The notes under the pieces: generated by a model | Seen by the model: only the letters and a program-made list of their open reading frames with translations | Databases searched by the model: none | What the model was told of the DNA's origin: nothing | Assembly (NCBI GenBank): GCA_947649625.1 | Contig: CANSSJ010000006.1 | Location: forward strand, 1-57,158 | Origin: an uncultured Bacillota bacterium | GTDB lineage: Bacteria; Bacillota; Clostridia; Oscillospirales; Oscillospiraceae | Reading direction: 5' to 3' | Length of the DNA stretch: 57,158 bases | Part shown: positions 8,949 through 18,435 of the stretch, one piece after another | Position numbering within the stretch: the first letter of the stretch is position 1 | Layout of the letters: the number at the start of each line of letters is the position of its first letter | Translations under genes and position numbers: made by a program

Positions 8949-8977
8949 ATTATAACGCCCTCAAAGGAAAATGACAA
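8949..8977 (-). promoter_or_regulatory. Promoter of the kinase-like/C26/VanY operon
   Basis: Read on the minus strand: TTGTCA (8972-8977), 17-base spacer, TATAAT (8949-8954). AAGGAGG of the first gene follows within 20 bases. The remaining space to the divergent alpha-glucan promoter (about 8980-9100) holds nothing I can name. Confidence 0.8.
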
Positions 8978-9100
8978 TGGCAAACTGCAGGCCGCCGGCA
9001 AAAATTGTGGCTGTTGGCGGTGATTTTGGGCACAACCTCCAAAAATAGCGAGGGGTTTTTTGTCATTCCTCCAATCTTGCGCCGAGGCGGCAAATTTTTC

Positions 9101-9129
9101 TTGCATCCGCGGCCAGTTGCGGCTATTAT
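9101..9129 (+). promoter_or_regulatory. Promoter of the alpha-glucan operon
   Basis: TTGCAT (9101-9106), 17-base spacer, TATTAT (9124-9129). The inferred start near 9136 lies just before the operator repeats, consistent with repression by roadblock. Confidence 0.6.
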
Positions 9130-9145
9130 AGTAAGCGAGCAGCCC

Positions 9146-9181
9146 GGAAACGTTACCAGTAACGGTTCCGGTAACGCTTCC
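9146..9181 (+). promoter_or_regulatory. LacI-type operator cluster
   Basis: Three copies of a GGAANCGTTACC-like unit: direct at 9146-9157, inverted at 9159-9169 and inverted at 9170-9181. The first two form a near-perfect palindrome with a 2-base centre (9146-9169, 10 of 11 positions match). It sits between the promoter and the binding-protein gene and is the obvious candidate target of the LacI-family protein encoded at 12593. Binding is inferred. Confidence 0.65.
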
Positions 9182-9221
9182 AGTTTCACGGTATCTAAAT
9201 TTAAATTAGGAGGACAATGAA

Positions 9222-10565
9222 ATGAGCAAGACCAAGAAGATCCTGGCCCTGGCCCTCAGCGCGGTCATGGCCCTGTCCCTGCTGGCCGGCTGCGGCGGCG
9301 GCGACAAGCCCGCCGGCGGCAGCAACGCCGGCAATCCCAGCAGCGCCGGCACACCCACCGGCGGCGGCGAGACCGGCCGGGTATACTGGCTGAACTTCAA
9401 GCCCGAGCTGGACGAGACCGCCCAGCAGCTGGCCAAGACCTACACCGACAAGACCGGCGTGCCCGTCCAGGTGATCACCGCCGCCTCCGGCACCTATCAG
9501 CAGACCCTCACCGCCGAGATGGATAAGTCCGCGCCCCCCACCCTGTTTAACATCGGTAACTCCGCCGGCGTGGCCGACTGGGGCGAGTACGCCATGGACC
9601 TGACCGGCACCGCCATCGCCAACGAGCTGAGCACCGACGCTTACAACCTCTACGACGCCGCCGGCAAGCTGGTCTCCATCGGCTACTGCTACGAGTGCTA
9701 CGGCATCATCGTCAACCCCGACCTGGTGACCAAGGCCGGCCACTCCATGGACGAGATCAAGGACTTCGCCTCTCTGAAGGCCGTGGTGGAGGACATCCAC
9801 GCCAACGCCGCCACCCTGGGCTTCGACGCCTTTACCTCCTGCGACATGGACGACTCCTCCTCCTGGCGCTTCACCGGCCACATGGCCAACCTGGAGTACT
9901 ACTATGAGCAGGAGGGCACCACCTGGACCGAGTGCCCCGCCACCATCTCCGGCAAGTATCTGGACAACTTCAAGAACCTCTATGACCTGTGCGTCAACAA
10001 CAGCCTGACCGCCCCCACCGACCTGGCCACCGGCGGCCACGACGCCGGCCAGGAGTTTAAGGACGGCAAGGCCGCCTTTACCGTCCAGGGCTCCTGGGAG
10101 TACGCCAACTATGTGGCCTCCGTGCCCAACGCCACTATGATCCCCTACTACTGCGGCGTGTCCGGCGAGGACAAGGCCGGCCTGAACTGCGGCACTGAGA
10201 ACTGCTGGGCCGTCAACGCCAACGTGTCTGAGGCCGACCAGAAGGCCACCATCGACTTCATGGTGTGGCTGGTCAGCGATCCCGACGCCGCCGGCAAGAT
10301 GGTGGAGCAGCTGGGTGTCCTGCCCTATAAGAACGCCCCCGAGTCCGCCAACGGCTTCCTGGCCGACGCCGCCGAGTACACCGCCAACGGCTGCTATGTG
10401 ATGAACTGGGCCACCAACTATCAGCCCAACGTGGACGAGTACCGCCGCGGTCTGGTGGCTGCCCTGAACCAGTACAACGCCGACCAGTCCGACGCCAACT
10501 GGGAGCAGTTCCGCACCGCCTTTGTGGACGGCTGGGCCGCTCAGTACGCCGCTGTCAACGGCTGA
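9222..10565 (+). CDS. Sugar ABC transporter binding lipoprotein (alpha-glucan type)
   Basis: 447 residues with a lipoprotein signal (ALSLLAGC, Cys ~23) and a Gly/Ser/Ala-rich tether, so anchored outside the membrane. The rest is a family 1 solute-binding protein fold; it captures the sugar and delivers it to the two permeases encoded next. The downstream 4-alpha-glucanotransferase and phosphorylase make maltose or maltodextrin the likely ligand, but this is from context. AGGAGGA lies 7 bases before ATG. C-ending codon bias suggests high expression, as usual for binding proteins. Confidence 0.88.
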   Translation: MSKTKKILALALSAVMALSLLAGCGGGDKPAGGSNAGNPSSAGTPTGGGETGRVYWLNFKPELDETAQQLAKTYTDKTGVPVQVITAASGTYQQTLTAEMDKSAPPTLFNIGNSAGVADWGEYAMDLTGTAIANELSTDAYNLYDAAGKLVSIGYCYECYGIIVNPDLVTKAGHSMDEIKDFASLKAVVEDIHANAATLGFDAFTSCDMDDSSSWRFTGHMANLEYYYEQEGTTWTECPATISGKYLDNFKNLYDLCVNNSLTAPTDLATGGHDAGQEFKDGKAAFTVQGSWEYANYVASVPNATMIPYYCGVSGEDKAGLNCGTENCWAVNANVSEADQKATIDFMVWLVSDPDAAGKMVEQLGVLPYKNAPESANGFLADAAEYTANGCYVMNWATNYQPNVDEYRRGLVAALNQYNADQSDANWEQFRTAFVDGWAAQYAAVNG

Positions 10566-10602
10566 TCTTCCCGTAGCTTGAACCTTACCCTTTGACATTA
10601 GG

Positions 10603-10629
10603 CCGGGGCGGGCGACACGCCCGCCCCGG
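10603..10629 (+). promoter_or_regulatory. Stem-loop between binding protein and permease genes
   Basis: A 12-bp perfect GC stem with loop ACA (10603-10614 with 10618-10629), followed by a weak T-tract. Such hairpins after binding-protein genes often protect the upstream message or partly terminate, giving more binding protein than permease. Confidence 0.65.
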
Positions 10630-10647
10630 TTCCCGTTTCTGTCCGTA

Positions 10648-10717
10648 TGTAGGGGCGGACATGGTCCGCCCGCGTCCCTCTCCCGCCTCCGGCGGGCGCA
10701 CTATGTGCGCCCCTACA
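10648..10717. repeat. Dispersed GTAGGGGCG palindromic repeat (copy a)
   Basis: TGTAGGGGCGGAC at one end and GTGCGCCCCTACA at the other, each arm with its own small palindrome (GGGCGGAC/GTCCGCCC and GGGCGCAC/GTGCGCCC). Lies inside the sugar-transport operon. Confidence 0.8.
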
Positions 10718-10740
10718 AAAATGAAAGAGGAGCTGATATC

Positions 10741-11646
10741 TTGAACAAGAAAAAGATCACCAACAGCAACTCGATCCGACGCTCCACCCGGCGCTGGGGA
10801 CTGTTTTTCCTGGGGCCCGTGGTGGCCGCGTTCACCATCGGGTTCGTCTGGCCCTTCGTCCAGGGCATCTGGCTGTCTATGTGCAGCTTCAAGACCATCT
10901 CCAACGCCAAGTTTATCGGACTGGACAACTACGCCAAGGCCTTCAGTGATGTGGGCTTCCGCCACGCCTTCTGGTACACCGCCCTGTTCGCCATTGTCAG
11001 CCTGGTGCTCATCAACGTGCTGGCCTTTGCCGTGGCCTACGCCCTGACCCAGGGCATCAAGGGCAGCAACCTGTACCGCACCGTGTTCTTCATGCCCAAC
11101 CTCATCGGCGGCATCGTGCTGGGCTACATCTGGTCCATGATCTTCGACGGTGTCCTCAGCTGGTACAATACTTCCATTCTGCTGGAGAGCAAATACGGCT
11201 TTTGGGGCCTGATTATTCTGATGTGCTGGCAGCAGATCGGCTATATGATGATTATTTACATCGCCGGCCTACAGAACGTCCCCGGCGAGATGCTGGAGGC
11301 CGCCCGCATCGACGGCGCTACCCGCTGGCAGACCCTGTTCAAGGTGACCATCCCCAACGTGATGCCCTCCATCACCATCTGCATGTTCCTGTCCCTGACC
11401 AACGGCTTCAAGCTCTTCGACCAGAACCTGGCCCTCACCGCCGGCCAGCCCTTCATCATCCAGCCCGGCGGCGCCACCATCAAGACCACCGAGATGCTGG
11501 CTCTGAACATCTTCAACACCTTTAACGCCTCCGGCGCCTCCTCCCAGGGCGTCGCCCAGGCAAAAGCCGTGGTATTCTTCGTCCTGGTGGCCGGGCTGGG
11601 CCTGCTCCAGCTGGGCTACACCCGCAAGAAGGAGGTACAGCAGTAA
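10741..11646 (+). CDS. Sugar ABC transporter permease 1 (MalF/UgpA type)
   Basis: 301 residues, about six membrane helices, binding-protein-dependent permease. The EAA loop that docks the ATPase is visible as EMLEAARIDGATRWQTLFKVTIPNV. The start is a TTG at 10741: AGAGGAG lies upstream at good spacing, while the longer reading frame would begin inside the dispersed repeat. The stop codon shares one base with the next gene (TAATG). Confidence 0.88.
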   Translation: MNKKKITNSNSIRRSTRRWGLFFLGPVVAAFTIGFVWPFVQGIWLSMCSFKTISNAKFIGLDNYAKAFSDVGFRHAFWYTALFAIVSLVLINVLAFAVAYALTQGIKGSNLYRTVFFMPNLIGGIVLGYIWSMIFDGVLSWYNTSILLESKYGFWGLIILMCWQQIGYMMIIYIAGLQNVPGEMLEAARIDGATRWQTLFKVTIPNVMPSITICMFLSLTNGFKLFDQNLALTAGQPFIIQPGGATIKTTEMLALNIFNTFNASGASSQGVAQAKAVVFFVLVAGLGLLQLGYTRKKEVQQ

Positions 11647-12530
11647 TGAACACGAAAAAGACGCTCTCCGCCGAGGCCCGGCGCAAGACCATCCTCTCCG
11701 TGGTGCTGGCCGTCATCTGCGTGATCTATGTGCTGCCCGCGGTAGCGGTTGTGATTAACTCCTTTAAGCTGAACACCTTCGTCAAGACCGACACCTTCGC
11801 CCTGCCCACCGGCGAGATGTACGCCGGCTTTGATAACTTCATCAAGGGCATGACCTTCGGCAACTACCCCTTCGCCAAATCGGTGCTCTACAGCGTGGTC
11901 ATCACCGTTCTGTCCACCGCCCTGATCCTGCTGTGCACCTCCATGGCCGCCTGGTACATCGCCCGGGTGAACTCCTTCTTCTGCAAGGTGATCTACTTCC
12001 TGTGCGTGTTCTCCATGGTGGTCCCCTTCCAGATGGTGATGTTCACCCTGTCCAAGACGGCCAATACCGTGCGCCTGTTTGGCTTCTGGGGTCCCCTTCT
12101 GAACACCCCCTGGACCATCCCCATCATCTACCTGGGCTTCGGTGCGGGGCTGGCCATCTTCATGTTCGTGGGCTTCGTCAAGTCCATTCCCCTGGAAATC
12201 GAGGAGGCCGCCGCCATCGACGGCTGCGGGCCCCTGCGCACCTACTTCTCCGTGGTGGTGCCCATGCTCAAGCCCACCATGGTGTCTGTGGGGATTCTGG
12301 AGATTATGTGGGTGTGGAACGACTTCCTGCTGCCCTACCTGGTGCTGGACAAGAACCTGTACCGCACCATCCCCATCCACATCCAGTACCTGAAGGGCAG
12401 CTACGGCACCGTGGACCTGGGCGCCACCATGGCCCTGATCCTGCTGTCCATCATCCCGGTGATCGTGTTCTACCTCACCTGCCAGAAGCACATCATCAAG
12501 GGCGTGGCCGCCGGCGCGGTGAAGGGTTAA
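11646..12530 (+). CDS. Sugar ABC transporter permease 2 (MalG type)
   Basis: 294 residues, six predicted membrane helices, partner of the preceding permease. EAA loop: IPLEIEEAAAIDGCGPLRTYFSVVVPML. Start overlaps the previous stop by one base, so translation is coupled. No ATPase gene occurs in the locus; such transporters in Firmicutes usually share a general MsmK/MsmX ATPase encoded elsewhere. Confidence 0.9.
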   Translation: MNTKKTLSAEARRKTILSVVLAVICVIYVLPAVAVVINSFKLNTFVKTDTFALPTGEMYAGFDNFIKGMTFGNYPFAKSVLYSVVITVLSTALILLCTSMAAWYIARVNSFFCKVIYFLCVFSMVVPFQMVMFTLSKTANTVRLFGFWGPLLNTPWTIPIIYLGFGAGLAIFMFVGFVKSIPLEIEEAAAIDGCGPLRTYFSVVVPMLKPTMVSVGILEIMWVWNDFLLPYLVLDKNLYRTIPIHIQYLKGSYGTVDLGATMALILLSIIPVIVFYLTCQKHIIKGVAAGAVKG

Positions 12531-12533
12531 GGC

Positions 12534-12562
12534 TTGCATCTCCGCGCAAAATGTGCTAAAAT
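12534..12562 (+). promoter_or_regulatory. Separate promoter for the LacI-family gene
   Basis: TTGCAT (12534-12539), 17-base spacer, TAAAAT (12557-12562), placed directly after the second permease stop. No copy of the operator unit is seen here, so the regulator may be made independently of the sugar signal. Confidence 0.65.
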
Positions 12563-12592
12563 CGCTCCGTCAAACAGAAAGAAGGGACAACT

Positions 12593-13600
12593 GTGACCAT
12601 CAAGGATATCGCCAAGCTCTCCGGATACGGCGTGGCCACCGTGTCCCGCGTGCTCAACGACCACCCTGACGTCAGCGAGGAGACCCGCCGCAAGGTGCTG
12701 GCCGTGGTGGAGGAACAGAACTTCCAGCCCAACAACAACGCCAAGCACCTGAAGCAGCAGGCCAGCACCAGCATCGCCATCATCGTCAAGGGGACCATGA
12801 ACCTGCTCTTCGCCGACCTGGTGGAACGGGTACAGGCCCTGCTGCGGGATGCGGGCCAGGACGCCGCCGTCTACTATTTGGACGAGGATGCCAACGAGGT
12901 GGCCTACGCCTGCCAGCTGTGCCGGGAGCGCCGGCCTATGGGGATATTGTTCCTGGGGGGCGATCTGGAGCTGTTTGAGGCCGGCTTCTCCCCCATCACC
13001 GTCCCCTGCGTGCTGCTGACCAACACCGCCCGGGAATTGGACTTTGACAATCTTTCCTCCTTCACCACCGACGACGGCGAGGCGGCAAAGCAGGTGATCG
13101 AGCTGCTGGCCGGACAGGGCCACCGGCACATCGGCCTGCTGGGGGGCAACTGGTCCTGCACCCAGATCAGCCACCGCCGCCTGGTCGGCTGCCGGGACGC
13201 CTGCCTCCGCCTGGGTATCCCCTTCGACGTGGACCGCCAGTGCGAGCCCTGCCGGTACTCCATGCCCGAGGCCTATGACGCCACCCAGCGCCTGCTGAAC
13301 CGGTGCCCCGACCTGACTGCCATCTTCGCCGTCAGCGATGTGATGGCCCTGGGGGCCATCCGGGCCCTGCGGGACACGGGGCGGCGGGTGCCCGAGGACA
13401 TCTCTGTGGTGGGCTACGACGGCATCGTCACCGGCCAGTATTCCCTGCCCCGGCTGACCACCGTTCGCCAGGACACCCAGCAGCTGGCCCAGCGGGGGGT
13501 GGACACCCTCCTCCGGGGCATCGCCCGGAACAGCCCCCCCGTCCATGAGCTGGTCCCCTTCCAGCTCATCGAGGGGGAGAGCGTGGCAAACATATCTTGA
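12593..13600 (+). CDS. LacI-family transcriptional regulator
   Basis: 335 residues. N-terminal LacI helix-turn-helix (MTIKDIAKLSGYGVATVSRV, then a hinge helix near residue 50), followed by a periplasmic-binding-like sugar sensor domain with the usual DDGEAAKQ, HRHIGLLGG and AIFAVSDVMALGAI blocks. It starts with GTG after GAAGGGA. Placed between transporter and catabolic genes of the alpha-glucan unit, it is the likely local repressor acting at 9146-9181. The effector is unknown, probably a malto-oligosaccharide. Confidence 0.88.
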   Translation: MTIKDIAKLSGYGVATVSRVLNDHPDVSEETRRKVLAVVEEQNFQPNNNAKHLKQQASTSIAIIVKGTMNLLFADLVERVQALLRDAGQDAAVYYLDEDANEVAYACQLCRERRPMGILFLGGDLELFEAGFSPITVPCVLLTNTARELDFDNLSSFTTDDGEAAKQVIELLAGQGHRHIGLLGGNWSCTQISHRRLVGCRDACLRLGIPFDVDRQCEPCRYSMPEAYDATQRLLNRCPDLTAIFAVSDVMALGAIRALRDTGRRVPEDISVVGYDGIVTGQYSLPRLTTVRQDTQQLAQRGVDTLLRGIARNSPPVHELVPFQLIEGESVANIS

Positions 13601-13606
13601 TTGGAA

Positions 13607-13637
13607 AGAGGGCCGCCCGACGGCGGCCCTCTATTTG
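13607..13637 (+). terminator. Hairpin after the LacI-family gene
   Basis: An 11-bp stem AGAGGGCCGCC/GGCGGCCCTCT (13607-13617 with 13622-13632) followed by ATTTG. The T-tract is weak, so read-through into malQ is likely. Confidence 0.65.
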
Positions 13638-13658
13638 AACAGAAACAGGTGAAGCAAT

Positions 13659-15161
13659 GTGAGAAAAGCAGGAATTTTAATGCCCATCTCCTCCCTGCCC
13701 TCCCCCTACGGGATCGGGACGCTGGGGAAAGAGGCCTACAAATTCGCCGACTTCCTGGCCGCCGGAGGCCAGAGCTGCTGGCAGATCCTCCCCGCCGGCC
13801 CCACCAGCTACGGCGACTCCCCCTATCAGTCCTTCTCCTCCTTCGCCGGCAACCCCTACTTTATCGACCTGGACACCCTGGCGGAGGACGGGCTGCTGGA
13901 GCGGCCGGAGTTTGAAGCCCTCAACTGGGGGGGCAACCCCGAATATGTGGACTACGGGTTGATGTATGCCACCCGCTACCCTGTCCTCCACAAGGCGTGT
14001 TCCCGCCTGCTGGCCCAGAACCGGCCCGACTTTGCCGCTTTCTGTGAGGAACAGAAGGACTGGCTGGAGGACTACGCCCTGTTCATGGCCCTGAAGGACA
14101 AACAGTCCGGCGCCGCCTGGTTCGCCTGGCCCGAGGAGCTGCGCCTGCGCCGGTCCGCCGCCCTGGAAAAGGCCCGGGAGGAGCTGGCCGGGGAGATCGC
14201 TTTCTGGAAGGCGGTGCAGTACCTCTTCTTCGGCCAGTGGAACGCCTGGAAGAAGTACGTCAATGCCTTGGGCATCTCGGTTATCGGCGACCTGCCCATC
14301 TACGTCTCCGGGGACAGCGCCGACGTGTGGGCCAATCCGGACCAGTTCCAGCTGGATGAAACCGGCCTGCCCACCGAGGTGGCCGGCTGTCCCCCCGACG
14401 GCTTCTCCGCCGACGGCCAGCTGTGGGGCAATCCCCTCTTCAACTGGGAAAGGATGAAGGAGGACGGCTACGCCTGGTGGCTGCGGCGCATCTCCTTCCA
14501 GTTCAAGCTGTACGACACCCTGCGCATCGACCACTTCCGGGGCTTCGACTCTTACTACGCCATCCCCTACGGCGACAAGACCGCCCGCAACGGCAAGTGG
14601 AAACCCGGCCCGGGCATTGCCTTCTTCAAGACGGTGAACAAGACTCTGGGCAAAAAGGACATCATCGCCGAGGACCTGGGCTTCCTCACCCCCTCGGTGC
14701 GCAAGCTGCTGAAGGATTCGGGCTACCCCGGCATGAAGGTGCTGGAGTTCGCCTTCGACAGCCGGGACGCGGAGAGCGACTACCTGCCCCACCGCTACCC
14801 CGCCCACTGCGTGGTCTACGCCGGCACCCACGACAACGACACCATCCAGGGCTGGATGGCCTCCGCGCCCAAAAAGGGCGTGTCCTTCGCCAAGGCCTAT
14901 CTGCGGCTGAACAAACGGGAGGGCTACCACTGGGGCATGATGCGTGTGGCCTGGGCCTCCCCCGCCGACCTGGCGGTGATGCAGTTCCAGGACCTTCTCG
15001 GTCTGGGCTCCGAGGCCCGCATGAATATCCCCTCCACTTTAGGGAATAACTGGAAATGGCGGGCCCTGCCCGGCTCCTTCGATGAAAAGCTGGCCAAGCG
15101 CCTGTACCGGGATATGTCGGTATATCAGCGCCTGCCCAAGGCCGGCAAATCCAAAAAATAA
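13659..15161 (+). CDS. malQ: 4-alpha-glucanotransferase (amylomaltase, GH77)
   Basis: 500 residues, full length for bacterial amylomaltase. It transfers glucan segments between malto-oligosaccharides, releasing glucose and making longer chains for the phosphorylase encoded next. Motifs: AGILMPISSLPSPYGIGTLG at the N terminus, RIDHFRGF (nucleophile Asp), IIAEDLGFLTPSV (acid/base Glu) and YAGTHDNDTIQGW (third carboxylate). Cytosolic, no signal peptide. The start is GTG at 13659 with AGGTGAAG upstream; the conserved family block begins three residues in, which supports it. Confidence 0.95.
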   Translation: MRKAGILMPISSLPSPYGIGTLGKEAYKFADFLAAGGQSCWQILPAGPTSYGDSPYQSFSSFAGNPYFIDLDTLAEDGLLERPEFEALNWGGNPEYVDYGLMYATRYPVLHKACSRLLAQNRPDFAAFCEEQKDWLEDYALFMALKDKQSGAAWFAWPEELRLRRSAALEKAREELAGEIAFWKAVQYLFFGQWNAWKKYVNALGISVIGDLPIYVSGDSADVWANPDQFQLDETGLPTEVAGCPPDGFSADGQLWGNPLFNWERMKEDGYAWWLRRISFQFKLYDTLRIDHFRGFDSYYAIPYGDKTARNGKWKPGPGIAFFKTVNKTLGKKDIIAEDLGFLTPSVRKLLKDSGYPGMKVLEFAFDSRDAESDYLPHRYPAHCVVYAGTHDNDTIQGWMASAPKKGVSFAKAYLRLNKREGYHWGMMRVAWASPADLAVMQFQDLLGLGSEARMNIPSTLGNNWKWRALPGSFDEKLAKRLYRDMSVYQRLPKAGKSKK

Positions 15162-15173
15162 GGATGTGTTTTT

Positions 15174-17453
15174 ATGCAGCTGAAAGAACAGCTCTTTCAG
15201 ACCACTCAGACCCGCTTTGGCTGCGCCCCCGACCAGTGTGACGACCGTCAGCTCTACGAGGCGCTGCTGATCCTCACCCGGCGCATGGCTCAGGACCGGC
15301 CCACCCCCAAGGGCGAGCGGAAGCTCTACTACTTCTCTGCCGAGTTCCTTATGGGCAAGCTGCTGAGCAACAACCTGCTGGCCCTGGGGCTCCACGACGA
15401 GGTGAAGGCCCTGCTGGCCGACCTGGGCCGGGACCTGGGGGTCATCGAGTCCATGGAGCCCGAGCCCTCCCTGGGCAACGGCGGCCTGGGCCGCCTGGCC
15501 GCCTGCTTCCTGGACTCCATCGCCGCCCTGGGCCTGCCCGGCGACGGCGTGGGCCTGAACTACCACTACGGCCTGTTCAAGCAGAAATTCGACCAGGGCC
15601 GCCAGACCGAGGTCCCCGACCCCTGGATGGAGGCGGACAGCTGGCTTATCCCCACCGGCATATCCTTCGACGTGCCCTTCGGCGGCTTTACTTTGAAGGC
15701 GGTGCTCTACGACATCGCCATCCCCGGAGCCAACAACGGGTACGCCAACCGGCTCCACCTCTTCGACGTGGCCCAGCCCGCCGACGCCCCCTGGGTGGGC
15801 ATCGACTTCGACAAGGGAGATATCGCCCACCGGCTGACCTCCTTCCTCTACCCCGACGACAGCGACGAGGCCGGCCGGCTGCTGAGGGTCTACCAGCAGT
15901 ATTTCATGGTGTCCGCCGGGGCTCAGCTCATCCTCTCCGAGCTGGAGGGCAGAGGGTACGCCCTGAACACCCTGGCCGACCATGTGGCCATCCAGATCAA
16001 CGACACCCACCCCTCCATGGTCATCCCCGAGCTCATCCGCCTGCTCACCGGGAGAGGCATGTCCTTCGACGAGGCCCTGGATCAGGTCCGCCGCACCTGT
16101 GCCTACACCAACCACACCATCCTGGCCGAGGCCCTGGAGAAGTGGCCCCTGTCCTTTATCGAGAAGGTGGCCCCCGGGATCGTCCCCGTCATCCGGGAGC
16201 TGGACCGCCGGATGAAGGGGGCCCACCCCGACCCCAGAGTGGCCATCATCGACGGGGAGAACCGGGTCCATATGGCCCACATGGACATCCACTGCGGCTA
16301 TTCCGTCAACGGCGTGGCCGCCCTGCACACTGAGATTCTGAAAAACTCCGAGCTCAAGCCCTTCTGCGATATCTACCCGGAGAAGTTCAACAACAAGACC
16401 AACGGCGTCACCCTCCGCCGCTGGCTGGAGGCCTGCGACCCCGAGCTGGCCGCCCTCATCGACAGCTGCATCGGCCCCGACTGGCGCCGGGATGCCAAAA
16501 AGCTGGAGAAGCTGCTGGACTTCCAGGAGGACGGGGCTGTGCTGGATAAACTGCTGGAAGTGAAGCAGCACAACAAAAACCAGCTCTGCCGGGTGCTGTG
16601 GGCCACTCAGGGCATCGAGATCGACCCCCAGTCGGTCTTCGACATCCAGGTCAAGCGCCTCCACGAGTACAAGCGGCAGCAGATGAACGCCCTGTATGTC
16701 ATCCACAAGTACCTGGAGATCAAGGCCGGGAAGCTGCCCGAGCAGCCGGTGACCGTCCTCTTCGGGGCCAAGGCCGCCCCCGCCTATGTGATGGCCAAGC
16801 ACATTATCCATCTCATCCTCTGCCTGCAAAAGCTCATCGACAGCGACCCCCAGGTCCGGCCCTGGCTGCGGGTGGCTATGGTGGAGAACTACAACGTCAC
16901 CTGGGCCGAGCGGCTCATCCCCGCCTGCGATATCTCCGAGCAGATCTCCCTGGCCTCCAAGGAGGCCAGCGGCACCGGCAACATGAAATTCATGGCCAAC
17001 GGGGCGGTGACCCTGGGCACCCTGGACGGGGCCAACGTGGAGATCGCTCAGCTGGTGGGGGAGGACAACATCTACACCTTCGGCCGGCACAGCGACGAGG
17101 TGATTGGGCTGTACAAGGGCGGCGAGCCCGACGGCCGGGCCTACCGGCCCCTGGACTGCTACCACCGCCCGGCCGTGGAGAAGCTGGTGGACTTTATCGT
17201 GTCCCCCGAGCTGCTGGCCATCGGCGACCCGGCCAGCCTGTCCGCGCTGTGGCGGGACATGAAGTACAAGGACTGGTTCATGGCCCTGCTGGACGTGGAG
17301 GACTATATCGCCGCCAAGGACCGCTGCCTCAAGGATTACGGCGACCGCCGGGCCTGGGCCAAAAAAATGCTGGTCAACATCGCCAAATCGGGGTATTTCT
17401 CCTCCGATCGGACCATTGAGCAGTACAATCAGGATATCTGGAAGCTGAAATAA
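15174..17453 (+). CDS. glgP: Glycogen/maltodextrin phosphorylase (GT35)
   Basis: 759 residues; splits alpha-1,4-glucans with phosphate to glucose-1-phosphate. The PLP site is seen in [33 protein letters not shown], where the Lys of MKF binds the cofactor. [16 protein letters not shown] near residue 85 is the other classic signature. It is on the short side for the family (750-850). 12 bases separate it from malQ; AAGGATG is the ribosome site. Together they degrade imported maltodextrin, although action on endogenous glycogen is also possible. Confidence 0.94.
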   Translation: MQLKEQLFQTTQTRFGCAPDQCDDRQLYEALLILTRRMAQDRPTPKGERKLYYFSAEFLMGKLLSNNLLALGLHDEVKALLADLGRDLGVIESMEPEPSLGNGGLGRLAACFLDSIAALGLPGDGVGLNYHYGLFKQKFDQGRQTEVPDPWMEADSWLIPTGISFDVPFGGFTLKAVLYDIAIPGANNGYANRLHLFDVAQPADAPWVGIDFDKGDIAHRLTSFLYPDDSDEAGRLLRVYQQYFMVSAGAQLILSELEGRGYALNTLADHVAIQINDTHPSMVIPELIRLLTGRGMSFDEALDQVRRTCAYTNHTILAEALEKWPLSFIEKVAPGIVPVIRELDRRMKGAHPDPRVAIIDGENRVHMAHMDIHCGYSVNGVAALHTEILKNSELKPFCDIYPEKFNNKTNGVTLRRWLEACDPELAALIDSCIGPDWRRDAKKLEKLLDFQEDGAVLDKLLEVKQHNKNQLCRVLWATQGIEIDPQSVFDIQVKRLHEYKRQQMNALYVIHKYLEIKAGKLPEQPVTVLFGAKAAPAYVMAKHIIHLILCLQKLIDSDPQVRPWLRVAMVENYNVTWAERLIPACDISEQISLASKEASGTGNMKFMANGAVTLGTLDGANVEIAQLVGEDNIYTFGRHSDEVIGLYKGGEPDGRAYRPLDCYHRPAVEKLVDFIVSPELLAIGDPASLSALWRDMKYKDWFMALLDVEDYIAAKDRCLKDYGDRRAWAKKMLVNIAKSGYFSSDRTIEQYNQDIWKLK

Positions 17454-17465
17454 CAAATTGTATTG

Positions 17466-17500
17466 AAAAACACATCCCGGTTTTCCGGGATGTGTTTTTT
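17466..17500 (+). terminator. Terminator of the alpha-glucan operon
   Basis: Stem AACACATCCCGG/CCGGGATGTGTT with loop TTTT (core 17469-17496) ending in a six-T tract; flanking A5/T5 extends it. The A-tract upstream also lets it serve the minus strand. Confidence 0.93.
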
Positions 17501-17540
17501 GACAGACTGAAAGGGGGCACTCGAAAGCGCCTCTCTTTCT

Positions 17541-18335
17541 CTACTCCAAACAGCTCAGCACCGCCCAGGCCACGCCCTCCTCCCCGTTGGGGGGAGCGAT
17601 TCGGGCGGCGGCGGCTTTTACGTTTTCCGGGGCGTTGCTCATGGCGATAGGCAGTCCCACCGCCCGGAGGACCTCCAGGTCGTTCTCGCTGTCCCCCACG
17701 GCGGCACAGTCCTCCAAAGAAACACCGTACCGGGCAGCGATAAAGGCCAGCGCCCGGGCCTTGTTCACACCGGCGGCCACCAGCTCAAAGTCGTGGCTGC
17801 TGGAGGTGGTGAGGAACACCCCCTCAATGGCCCGCAGTTCCTCGATGGGGTAGCGGGCGGGGTCCAACTCCCCGTGGAGCTTGGACAGGGGGAGGCTGTG
17901 CGCCTCCATGTAACCGATGGGGTCGTCAGTGGCCACGGCGTGGGCGTGGAAGGCGGGGAAGGGGTAATACCGCTCCAGTTCCTTTTTGTAGGCGGAGCTC
18001 ACCAGGGTCTGTTCCCCGGCGAAGATCATCAGGCCCACATCCTGCCAGCCCAGCACCAGCTCCAGCGCCTTATGTGCGGCTTTCTCCGGCACGTCCCACC
18101 GGCGCAAAGTCCTGCCGCCGTCCTGCACCAATGCGCCCCCGGTGGAGGCGGTCAACGTGTCGCCCCCCGCCTCCCGGGCGAACCAGGCCGCTTCGTGACA
18201 GTCCCGGCCGGTGTTGATTACCACCCGCATCCCAGCCGCCCGCGCTTTGGCGATTGCCGCCTTGGAGGCGGCCGTGATCTGGCCCTTAGGGTCCAGAAGG
18301 GTGCCGTCCAGGTCCAGGGAAATGAGTTTTATCAT
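17541..18335 (-). CDS. HAD-superfamily sugar/nucleotide phosphatase, Cof type
   Basis: 264 residues. The four HAD motifs are visible: DLDGTL (nucleophile Asp), NTGR (Thr), Lys near residue 195 in the C-terminal part, and GDSENDLEVLR (Mg-binding Asp pair). The central cap domain makes this a Cof/IIB phosphatase, as in YidA-like enzymes. The substrate cannot be told. It lies downstream of feoAB and the SdpI-like gene but is separated from them by a dispersed repeat. GGAGAC lies before ATG. Confidence 0.87.
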   Translation of the reverse strand: MIKLISLDLDGTLLDPKGQITAASKAAIAKARAAGMRVVINTGRDCHEAAWFAREAGGDTLTASTGGALVQDGGRTLRRWDVPEKAAHKALELVLGWQDVGLMIFAGEQTLVSSAYKKELERYYPFPAFHAHAVATDDPIGYMEAHSLPLSKLHGELDPARYPIEELRAIEGVFLTTSSSHDFELVAAGVNKARALAFIAARYGVSLEDCAAVGDSENDLEVLRAVGLPIAMSNAPENVKAAAARIAPPNGEEGVAWAVLSCLE

Positions 18336-18362
18336 GTTATATCACGTCTCCATGAGTTGCTT

Positions 18363-18435
18363 TGCAGGGGCGCACAATGTGCGCCCGCCGTAGTTCCGGA
18401 CCGGTCCATGCGGGCGCGCACTGCGCGCCCCTACA
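18363..18435. repeat. Dispersed GTAGGGGCG palindromic repeat (copy b)
   Basis: Arms GCAGGGGCGCAC and GCGCGCCCCTACAG enclose ~45 bases. On the minus strand the CTGTAGGGG edge supplies the TAG stop codon of the SdpI-like gene. Confidence 0.8.

Noticed and set aside
9201-10598. Long minus-strand frame opposite the sugar-binding protein gene
   Set aside because: Gly/Val/His-rich translation with no domain; an artefact of GC-rich codons on the opposite strand.
15039-17456. 805-codon minus-strand frame opposite glgP
   Set aside because: Mirror of the GC-biased phosphorylase codons; no ribosome site or recognisable motif.
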